A program made the position numbers and the translations under genes. This document shows positions 1-5,695 of a stretch of 6,687 nt of DNA, in pieces. The notes below the pieces were generated by a model. The model made no database searches. It saw only the letters and a program-made list of their open reading frames with translations, and was not told where the DNA came from. Source of the DNA: RGIG3009 sp045630765 (GTDB lineage: Bacteria; Bacillota; Clostridia; Oscillospirales; Acutalibacteraceae). Each line of letters starts with the position of its first letter. Position 1 is the stretch's first letter. The stretch is from the NCBI GenBank assembly GCA_045630765.1, contig JAZQTM010000099.1, positions 1-6,687 of the forward strand, in the 5' to 3' direction.

Positions 1-1866
1 ATCCTCTAACTTGTTTAACTGACTGCGCAAGCGTGAACGCGCCTCGGCGGCTTTTTTGGAAAAATCCGCCGTGTTTTTCTGTTTGCGCAGGGCATCCAGT
101 TCCGCAATCAACTGCTCCGCATCGTGACGCGCGCGCTCAACCACACGGCGCGCTTCGTCGCGGGCGTCATCCAGCTCGCGCTCTTTTTTTGCCTGCAAAG
201 CCGCCAACTGCTCGGTGGCGGTTTCGTTGGCACGCTGCGCGGCACGAGTAGCCTCTTTCGCCTCTTGCAATTCCTTTTCGAGCGTTAATCGCTTTTCTTC
301 GAGGGCGATCACGACCTCTTCCAAACGGCGGTCATCTCCCGACACGAGCGACTGTGCGCGCTGTACCAAAGCGGCATCCATACCCAACCGCTCGCTGATC
401 GCAAACGCATTGGAACGTCCCGGCACTCCCACCGTCAACCGATACGTCGGGCGCAGCGATTCCACGTCAAATTCACAACTGCCGTTTTCCACACCCTCGG
501 TCTGGATGGCGTACGCTTTCATTTCCGCATAATGAGTGGTCGCCGCAATTCGCGCGCCTTGCGCGCGCAAACGCTCCACCATTGCCGTCGCCAGTGCCGC
601 ACCCTCTACGGGATCGGTACCCGCACCGAGTTCGTCCAGCAACACCAAACTATGTTCATCCGCTTCGCCTAAAATGCGGATCAAATTCGTCATATGCGCC
701 GAAAACGTCGACAACGATTGTTCAATGGATTGCTCATCTCCGATATCGGCAAGCACGGTGCGGAACACCGACAACCGACTACCGTCACGCACGGGCGGCA
801 TCAATCCGCACATCGTCATCAACGTCAGCAACCCAATGGTTTTTAAAGTGACCGTCTTACCGCCCGTATTGGGGCCCGTGATAACAAGCGTATCAAAATC
901 GCCGCCGAGTTCTACGTCGATCGGCACAACCTTTTTAGGATCAATGAGCGGATGGCGCGCTTTGTTCAGGACGATGTATCCGTCATCCGCCAACTGCGGA
1001 ACGGAAGCTTTCATCTGATATCCCAACCGCGCTTTGGCAAAGATCAGATCAATGCCGACCAGCACCGTATAATCATCAATAATGGCATCGGCAAACGAAC
1101 CGACCTCGGCGGATAACGCCGTGATGATGCGTTCGATCTCCGCCGTTTCCTGCGACTCCAACACTTTCAATTCGTTGTTGGCTTCCACCGCACCCATCGG
1201 CTCGATAAACACGGTCGCGCCGGACGAGGAAGTATCGTGGACCAATCCCGCAATAGTCGAGCGATGCTCCGCCTTGACAGGTACAACAAATCGCCCGCCG
1301 CGAATGGTCACGATCGGCTCTTGCAACGCCTTTTGCGCCGCTTGCGAATGAATCAGCTTGTCCAACTGATCCCGCACCTTTGCGGATGCCGCCCGCATCT
1401 TGCGACGAATGGTATACAACTCGGGCGAAGCGTTATCGCTGATCTCGTCCTCCGACAACACGGTGGTACGGACGCGCTCTTCCAAAAACTTATTCGGGGA
1501 AAGGATGGAAAACCGATCATCCAGACACGTACCCATCCCCTCACAGTGCGCGCGCCACTCGCAAACCGAACGGATCCCGCGCAGCGTTCCCGCCACGCGT
1601 AACAACTCCGTAAGCGTTAACATCGCACCCGCCGCGGCACGGCGCAGGGCATTGGATACGTTTTTGACGTCACCAAACGGCGGCGCACCGAATTTTGCCA
1701 TCAGACAAAACGCTGCGTCGGTATCGTTCAGTTGGCGCTGTACCTCCGAGAGATACGGCGACGGCTGCAAGGCGCGCGCCGCCTCTGCCGCGTCCTCACA
1801 GGTAGCCTGTGCCGCCAGCAGTTCCAGCACCTTATCCAATTCCAATGCACGATAATGCTTGTTCAT
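1..1866 (-). CDS. mutS2: MutS2 family ATPase (C-terminal part missing)
   Basis: Reading the minus strand from the ATG at 1866 gives 622 residues with no stop before the window ends, so the gene is cut at its 3' side. The family is usually about 780-800 residues; the missing end would hold the rest of the stalk and the C-terminal Smr nuclease domain. Visible parts: a core/lever region with the conserved stretch FVVPVK (193-198) and VHDTSSSGATVFIEP (209-223); the ABC-type ATPase with Walker A GPNTGGKT (331-338) and Walker B LLDELGAGTDP (409-419, D411/E412); then a long charged, coiled-coil-like stretch from about residue 512. No N-terminal MutS mismatch-recognition domain is present, which separates MutS2 from MutS1. 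MutS2 proteins act on branched DNA and limit or assist recombination, and in Bacillus also bind collided ribosomes. The start has an AAGGA site with 9-nt spacing that overlaps the recO stop codon, suggesting coupling to recO. Confidence 0.96.
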   Translation of the reverse strand, partial: MNKHYRALELDKVLELLAAQATCEDAAEAARALQPSPYLSEVQRQLNDTDAAFCLMAKFGAPPFGDVKNVSNALRRAAAGAMLTLTELLRVAGTLRGIRSVCEWRAHCEGMGTCLDDRFSILSPNKFLEERVRTTVLSEDEISDNASPELYTIRRKMRAASAKVRDQLDKLIHSQAAQKALQEPIVTIRGGRFVVPVKAEHRSTIAGLVHDTSSSGATVFIEPMGAVEANNELKVLESQETAEIERIITALSAEVGSFADAIIDDYTVLVGIDLIFAKARLGYQMKASVPQLADDGYIVLNKARHPLIDPKKVVPIDVELGGDFDTLVITGPNTGGKTVTLKTIGLLTLMTMCGLMPPVRDGSRLSVFRTVLADIGDEQSIEQSLSTFSAHMTNLIRILGEADEHSLVLLDELGAGTDPVEGAALATAMVERLRAQGARIAATTHYAEMKAYAIQTEGVENGSCEFDVESLRPTYRLTVGVPGRSNAFAISERLGMDAALVQRAQSLVSGDDRRLEEVVIALEEKRLTLEKELQEAKEATRAAQRANETATEQLAALQAKKERELDDARDEARRVVERARHDAEQLIAELDALRKQKNTADFSKKAAEARSRLRSQLNKLED

Positions 1867-1878
1867 TGATCCGTTTCC

Positions 1879-2610
1879 TTATACCAGACTGTGATAAAAA
1901 TCCAACGTGTTAAACCCACGGTTTAACTGTGCCAATAAAAACCGTTCCACGATATCGCCCAACACCGCCGTATCCGCTTCGGGCAATGAAAACGCAAAGC
2001 ATTTTTCAAACGGCGCGTATACGATATGCCGCAGCGCTGCGAGTACCCCCGCCGAAAGCGGCAACGTATCGGCACCGCTGTGCTGCTCGCAAGTGATTTC
2101 GCCTCTGAGCGGTGAAAACCGCGTGCAATCCTGTGTATCGCATTGCGCACACTGCGCCACCGCAGGCATATATCCCGCTTTGCATAATAACCGCAATTCG
2201 GTCACGGCTTTGACAAGCGCGAGCGACCGTGTCCCCACGGACAAATAATGCAACGCGTTGAGTAAAAGCCGCAGTTCTTCTTCGGCTTCTTCCTCCGCGG
2301 GTGCGAGCACACCCGCCAATTCACAAAAATACTGTGCCAGAGCAAGCTTTGTCAGATCGCCCCGCACGTCAAAAAACACCTGTAACGGTTCCGCATCATC
2401 CACTATGTATTTTTCCCGTCCCTTATACAATGAAAGACGGGAATAGCAAAGCAGTTGTGTCGCGCTGCCGTTGCGATTTTTCAGTTGTCTGGCACCGCGC
2501 ACCGAAGCGCGGATAACACCAAGCTCGCGCGTCAGCGCCGTTACAAAACGGTCCGACTCGCCAAGCGTATTATTTTCGCGGATGATCAGCGCGTCGGTCG
2601 TCAGTTTCAT
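1879..2610 (-). CDS. recO: DNA repair protein RecO
   Basis: A 243-residue protein, a normal length for RecO, which loads RecA onto SSB-coated single-stranded DNA with RecR (RecFOR pathway) and anneals complementary strands. The N-terminal OB-fold is recognisable in residues 1-80 (ALIIRENNTLGESDRFVTAL, then GVIRASVRGARQLKNR and LYKGREKYIVDDAE). A helical region follows, then a zinc-binding segment: C154-A-Q-C157, FSPLRGEI (165-172), C174-E-Q-H177. The last ligand is His where many RecO proteins have Cys. The ATG at 2610 is supported by AGGAG with a 7-nt spacer. The start lies inside yqzL (41-nt overlap), and mutS2 begins 12 nt after the stop, so recO is probably expressed as part of the same transcript. 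Family assignment is firm from the OB-fold, the zinc segment and the era-yqzL-recO order. Confidence 0.96.
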   Translation of the reverse strand: MKLTTDALIIRENNTLGESDRFVTALTRELGVIRASVRGARQLKNRNGSATQLLCYSRLSLYKGREKYIVDDAEPLQVFFDVRGDLTKLALAQYFCELAGVLAPAEEEAEEELRLLLNALHYLSVGTRSLALVKAVTELRLLCKAGYMPAVAQCAQCDTQDCTRFSPLRGEITCEQHSGADTLPLSAGVLAALRHIVYAPFEKCFAFSLPEADTAVLGDIVERFLLAQLNRGFNTLDFYHSLV

Positions 2611-2740
2611 GCGACTTCTCCTGCTTGCTTCCTACGGTATTTTCGCCGTTTCCGTACACGTCCACCCCGCAATAGCGCAGATAATCGTGTACCTTTCCGG
2701 TCTTTTCAAAGGTTGCCCATAATTTATCCTGATCCATCAT
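2570..2740 (-). CDS. yqzL: YqzL-like small protein of unknown function
   Basis: A 56-residue protein between era and recO, the position of yqzL in Bacillus and many other Firmicutes (B. subtilis YqzL is slightly shorter). The N-terminal half carries the family pattern of a Trp/Phe pair followed by TG and YL: LWATFEKTGKVHDYLRYCG at about residues 7-25. The tail is polar and charged, with no membrane segment or signal peptide. The ATG at 2740 is preceded by GGAGG at 7 nt; a second ATG at 2737 (10-nt spacing) is an alternative, and the longer upstream extension to 2758 would include the ribosome-binding site itself. The final 41 nt overlap recO. The family's function is not known, and nothing in the sequence adds to that; the conserved neighbourhood and the RBS are the main evidence that it is translated. 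Confidence 0.83.
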   Translation of the reverse strand: MMDQDKLWATFEKTGKVHDYLRYCGVDVYGNGENTVGSKQEKSHETDDRRADHPRK

Positions 2741-2751
2741 CCCGTCGCCTC

Positions 2752-2772
2752 CGTTCAATATTACTTTGAACG
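2752..2772. repeat. Inverted repeat upstream of yqzL
   Basis: A perfect 7-bp inverted repeat (CGTTCAA, 7-nt loop, TTGAACG) lies in the era-yqzL gap. In the mRNA sense its right arm ends at the first G of the yqzL GGAGG site, so a hairpin would sit directly on the ribosome-binding site. There is no U-run after it, so it does not look like an intrinsic terminator. It may be an RNA structure, an operator, or chance. Confidence 0.4.
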
Positions 2773-2802
2773 AAAACGGGACGTTCCATACATAGGAAAT
2801 TT

Positions 2803-3702
2803 TTACAAACGATACCCAAATCCGTTAAGAAGTCCCTGACGGTTACGCCAGTCCTCCTTAACCTTGACCCAGCATTGCAAATTCACGTGCGCATCCAGCG
2901 CCTTTTCCATTTCTTCGCGTGCCGCGGTGGAGATGCGTTTGAGCATCGCGCCCTTTTTGCCGATCACCATACCCTTGTGGGTATCCCGCTCGCAGAAAAT
3001 TTCCGCATCGACATCCAAAATCACACCGCGATCGGTTTCGCGTTCTTCCATACGCTCAATGACAACGGCGATCCCGTGCGGGATCTCGTCACGCAGCGAG
3101 AGCAACATCTGCTCGCGTAACAATTCCGCCGCCAACACCTTTTCGGGTTGATCGCTGACAGCATCCGCGGGGAAAAAGTGCGGACTCTCAAACGTGTATT
3201 TGGTAAGCTCGGAGAGGAGATCGTCTGCGCCCTCACCCGTCAAAGCGGATACCGGCAATATTGCCTCAAAGCTGAATTCCTGCCGCCAAGCATCAATGCA
3301 AGTCAACAGTGTCGCTTTATCCTCTACCGTATCGATCTTATTGATAACCAAAAGCACCGGCAACTTCTGCGCACGGAATTTCTGAAGCAACTCGCGCTCC
3401 GCATCCCGTACGGTAGCGGTCGGCTCCACAACGAGCACACCCACGTCCACACCGGTCATCGCTTCGCCAATGGATTTTACCATAAAATCGCCAAGGCGTG
3501 TGCGGGGACGATGGGTACCGGGCGTGTCCAAAAAGACCAGCTGTACCGACTCCCGCGTCAACACACCCATAATGCGGTTACGTGTGGTCTGCGGCTTGTC
3601 CGATACGATGGCAACCTTTTGCCCCACCAACGTATTTAACAGCGACGATTTTCCCACGTTCGGTCGACCGACCAACGCGATAAAAGCAGAGGTTGTTTCC
3701 AT
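2803..3702 (-). CDS. era: GTPase Era, 30S ribosome assembly
   Basis: A 299-residue Era, matching the usual length of about 300. The protein binds the 3' end of 16S rRNA and helps mature and assemble the 30S subunit, in the cytoplasm or at the membrane. GTPase motifs: G1 GRPNVGKS (12-19), the Era switch region DKPQTTRNRI (35-44), G3 DTPG (59-62), G4 NKID (121-124), G5 SALTG (152-156). The linker has the family-typical SPHFFPAD (173-180). The C-terminal KH domain has the VIGKKG loop (246-251) and the WVKVKEDWRN signature (278-287). The chosen ATG at 3702 overlaps the dgkA stop as TAATG and has GGAG at 9 nt; an ATG at 3717 and a GTG at 3723 are in frame but have poorer sites and would add residues not typical of Era. 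The junction suggests translational coupling to dgkA. Confidence 0.98.
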   Translation of the reverse strand: METTSAFIALVGRPNVGKSSLLNTLVGQKVAIVSDKPQTTRNRIMGVLTRESVQLVFLDTPGTHRPRTRLGDFMVKSIGEAMTGVDVGVLVVEPTATVRDAERELLQKFRAQKLPVLLVINKIDTVEDKATLLTCIDAWRQEFSFEAILPVSALTGEGADDLLSELTKYTFESPHFFPADAVSDQPEKVLAAELLREQMLLSLRDEIPHGIAVVIERMEERETDRGVILDVDAEIFCERDTHKGMVIGKKGAMLKRISTAAREEMEKALDAHVNLQCWVKVKEDWRNRQGLLNGFGYRL

Positions 3703-4157
3703 TACTTTGCTCTCCATTTCCACACAAACAGCACCGCCGGTATCGCGGACAGTGCCAATAAAATAGGCTTATAAATATGTTCGCCCCAGTCGGCGAAAAT
3801 CGCAAACCAGACGTCCGGCTTCCAAAACAAGCACACCGCCACTGCCACCGCGGCAATCGCCGCTACAAGCACCGCGCCCGCCGCCATATCTTTGGCAGCA
3901 CCGGCAAGCGGATGCCGCTCGGTAGAAACGCGATCGATCGTGCGCTCCACTGCCGAGTTAAACAGTTCTGCCACCAGCACACCGCCGATGGTCAAAGCGA
4001 GCAACGCCCCTTCGGCACGGGACAGTGAAAAATGCGGAGTAAACAACAACACGTAAAACGCGATCACCAGATGAAAGCGAAAATGCCATTCCTCACGCGC
4101 ACACCGCCATACACCGCGCATCGCCCAACCGAAACCCTTAATTATCTTCGAGCACAT
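3702..4157 (-). CDS. dgkA: Diacylglycerol/undecaprenol kinase family protein
   Basis: A 151-residue integral membrane lipid kinase of the DgkA family. Gram-positive members such as B. subtilis DgkA phosphorylate undecaprenol, feeding the cell-wall carrier-lipid pool; which substrate this one uses cannot be told from sequence. Key residues: the amphipathic motif EEWHFRFH (22-29), the metal/active-site helix AELFNSAVERTIDR (63-76, with E64 and E71 matching the two acidic residues of E. coli DgkA), then AAKDMAAGAVL (87-97). Hydrophobic segments at roughly 28-42, 50-66 and 91-112 form the normal three-helix core. A further hydrophobic segment at about 130-147 makes the protein about 28 residues longer than the E. 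coli and B. subtilis enzymes. The ATG at 4157 (weak GGGA site) overlaps ybeY by 20 nt; a GTG at 4169 is an alternative. The stop overlaps the era start. Confidence 0.93.
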   Translation of the reverse strand: MCSKIIKGFGWAMRGVWRCAREEWHFRFHLVIAFYVLLFTPHFSLSRAEGALLALTIGGVLVAELFNSAVERTIDRVSTERHPLAGAAKDMAAGAVLVAAIAAVAVAVCLFWKPDVWFAIFADWGEHIYKPILLALSAIPAVLFVWKWRAK

Positions 4158-4644
4158 AGCTGTTCCCACGGGGCAAGCCCACTTGTTTCATCACGGTTTC
4201 TTCCTTTTCGCGCATACGTACGGCTTCCATACCGCCCTGCACGTGATCGTACCCGAGCAGATGGAGCATGGAATGAACGGTCAGATACCCCACTTCGCGG
4301 TTAAAGCTGTGTCCGTAATCCTCCGCCTGCTGTGCCGCCCGCTCAAGCGAGATCATAATATTACCCAACAAGATTTCGCCCGTTTCGGGATGGCGATCGT
4401 ATTCACCGTTTTCCCCGAGCGGGAACGAGAGAACGTCGGTCGGTGCGTCAATGCCGCGCTGTTCCAAATTGACCTCGTGAATGCGTTCGTTGTCCACGAG
4501 CGTCACGTCTACCAGCACACTGCCGTCCACCTTTTCCAATTCCAATACCGCGTGGCAGCAACGGCGAATGAGCATACGAAGTCCCGTCGGGATCTTAAAG
4601 GCTTTTTGTTGGTTTTCAATGTCTACTCGCAGTTTTTTGAGCAT
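4138..4644 (-). CDS. ybeY: Endoribonuclease YbeY (rRNA maturation factor)
   Basis: A 168-residue UPF0054/YbeY protein, a single-domain metal-dependent RNase involved in 16S rRNA 3'-end maturation and ribosome quality control. Diagnostic motifs are RGIDAPTDVLSFPL (63-76, including the conserved Arg) and HSMLHLLGYDH (124-134), whose H124, H128 and H134 are the expected zinc ligands. Two positions differ from the most common form: Ser instead of Gly after the first His, and GNIMIS (94-99) where GDI is typical. All three His remain, so activity is likely kept. The ATG at 4644 was preferred because GAGGA lies 6 nt upstream and the protein then begins like other YbeY proteins (MLKKLRVDIEN). A longer frame opening at 4695 adds a basic extension that only overlaps phoH. 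The gene overlaps phoH by 29 nt and dgkA by 20 nt. Confidence 0.96.
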   Translation of the reverse strand: MLKKLRVDIENQQKAFKIPTGLRMLIRRCCHAVLELEKVDGSVLVDVTLVDNERIHEVNLEQRGIDAPTDVLSFPLGENGEYDRHPETGEILLGNIMISLERAAQQAEDYGHSFNREVGYLTVHSMLHLLGYDHVQGGMEAVRMREKEETVMKQVGLPRGNSYVLEDN

Positions 4645-5644
4645 TCCGAGTCCTCTTTTCTTCCTTGTTTTTATCATAGCGTTCATACGCTTCAATAATG
4701 CGCTGCACCAACTGATGCCGCACCACGTCTTTTTGCGTAAAGGTGCAAATGGATACGTCCTCCACGTCTTTCAATACCCGCATAACCTCGCGCAGACCGC
4801 TCTGTTTGCCGGACGGCAAGTCAATCTGCGTAATGTCACCGGTCACCACCATTTTGGAATTAAACCCAAGACGCGTTAAAAACATCTTCATCTGCTCGGG
4901 AGTGGTGTTTTGCGCTTCGTCCAAGATCACAAAACTATCATCCAGCGTCCGACCGCGCATATACGCAAGCGGTGCGATCTCGATGTTACCGCGCTCGAGA
5001 TATTTCTGATACGTTTCCGTCCCCAGCATATCAAACAACGCGTCGTACAACGGTCGCAAATACGGATCAACCTTCGACTGCAGATCGCCGGGTAAAAAGC
5101 CGAGCTTTTCGCCCGCTTCCACCGCGGGGCGCGTCAAAATGATGCGGTTGACTTGCTTGGAACGGAAAGCTTCCACCGCCATCGCCACCGCCAAATACGT
5201 CTTACCCGTACCGGCGGGACCGATGCCGAGCACGATCGTGTTATCGCGGATCGCCTCGACGTATTGCTTTTGTCCCAACGTTTTCGGCTTGATGGGACGG
5301 CCTTTGGCAGTGATACAAATACTGTCACCGGTCAACGCGGGCAACTGATCGTCGGTCCCCTCGCTGACAAGCATCAACACGTACCGCACGTTCTGCTCGG
5401 TCAACTGCTCACCGCGATTGAGAAGCTGCAACAGCCCTTCAATCGCGCGCGTGGCTTTGGCAACCGCTTCCGGTTCACCGCTGACCTTCAGTTCGCTGTC
5501 ACGATTAAGAATCGTAACCCCGAACTGCTGCTCGATCAACCGAATATTCTCGTCAAAATTCCCGAACAGCGCCACCGCCTGCTCCATACGATCCACATTG
5601 ATGATCTGTTCTATGACTTCCGCCTCCCGCGTTTTTACTATCAT
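4616..5644 (-). CDS. phoH: PhoH-like ATPase (YbeZ/PhoH family)
   Basis: A 342-residue PhoH/YbeZ protein if read from the ATG at 5644. It is a P-loop ATPase related to the helicase superfamily, encoded next to ybeY in most bacteria and thought to act with it in RNA metabolism; biochemical roles are still debated. An N-terminal KH-like region contains ALFGNFDENIRLIEQQFGV (25-43). The ATPase has Walker A GPAGTGKT (142-149), TRPAVEAGEKLGFLPGD (171-187), Walker B VILDEAQN (239-246) and TGDITQIDLP (268-277). The tail is basic and polar. The start is uncertain. The ATG at 5644 has no Shine-Dalgarno sequence and sits just after a strong -10 element. GGGAGG at 5623-5628 is ideally spaced (8 nt) from an ATA codon at 5614, and an in-frame ATG lies at 5587. 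A TTG at 5659 would place the -10 box inside the gene and is unlikely. The end overlaps ybeY by 29 nt. Confidence 0.96.
   Translation of the reverse strand: MIVKTREAEVIEQIINVDRMEQAVALFGNFDENIRLIEQQFGVTILNRDSELKVSGEPEAVAKATRAIEGLLQLLNRGEQLTEQNVRYVLMLVSEGTDDQLPALTGDSICITAKGRPIKPKTLGQKQYVEAIRDNTIVLGIGPAGTGKTYLAVAMAVEAFRSKQVNRIILTRPAVEAGEKLGFLPGDLQSKVDPYLRPLYDALFDMLGTETYQKYLERGNIEIAPLAYMRGRTLDDSFVILDEAQNTTPEQMKMFLTRLGFNSKMVVTGDITQIDLPSGKQSGLREVMRVLKDVEDVSICTFTQKDVVRHQLVQRIIEAYERYDKNKEEKRTRNAQKTASRH
5623..5628 (-). promoter_or_regulatory. Shine-Dalgarno-like GGGAGG inside the phoH 5' end
   Basis: GGGAGG on the minus strand, 8 nt upstream of an in-frame ATA at 5614-5612. No ATG, GTG or TTG lies at a usable distance downstream. 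It could be the real phoH ribosome-binding site with a rare ATA start, or simply coding sequence (Arg-Glu-Ala codons). Confidence 0.35.
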
Positions 5645-5647
5645 GGT

Positions 5648-5676
5648 ATTATACCACAAAAAAACGCCGTTGTCAT
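5648..5676 (-). promoter_or_regulatory. Predicted sigma-A-type promoter for phoH operon
   Basis: Read on the minus strand: -35 ATGACA (5676-5671, 5 of 6 consensus matches), a 17-nt spacer, and a perfect -10 TATAAT (5653-5648) preceded by TGG, which fits the extended -10 rule. It lies in the only intergenic gap between yqfD and phoH. The expected transcription start is near 5641, at or just after the first plausible phoH ATG. It would drive phoH-ybeY-dgkA-era-yqzL-recO-mutS2 without yqfD. This is a prediction from pattern and spacing only. Confidence 0.62.
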
Positions 5677-5695
5677 CAGAAAAACTGTGAATTTT

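Noticed and set aside
549..570. GC-rich palindrome including TTGCGCGCGCAA
   Set aside because: It lies within conserved MutS2 coding sequence (Leu-Arg-Ala-Gln codons just after Walker B) and is a by-product of GC-rich codons; no flanking U-run or repeat copies.
536..1855. Several plus-strand open frames of 90-160 codons opposite mutS2
   Set aside because: The minus-strand MutS2 frame is unbroken and carries Walker A and B motifs here. The plus-strand products are Ser/Ala/Arg-rich with no family features.
1871..1905. Possible promoter TTGGAT-16 nt-TATAAG before mutS2
   Set aside because: The -35 matches only 3 of 6 positions, and the predicted transcript would begin downstream of the mutS2 Shine-Dalgarno sequence. 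The -10-like bases are explained by the recO stop codon and the AAGGA site.
2753..2802. Possible promoter (TAATAT) in the era-yqzL gap
   Set aside because: No acceptable -35 hexamer at 16-18 nt from the TAATAT; the gap is short and A+T-richer than its surroundings, so a -10-like string is expected by chance.
3148..3639. A 163-codon plus-strand frame opposite era
   Set aside because: Antisense to the GTPase domain of Era, where all G motifs are intact on the minus strand; no ribosome-binding site or domain evidence.
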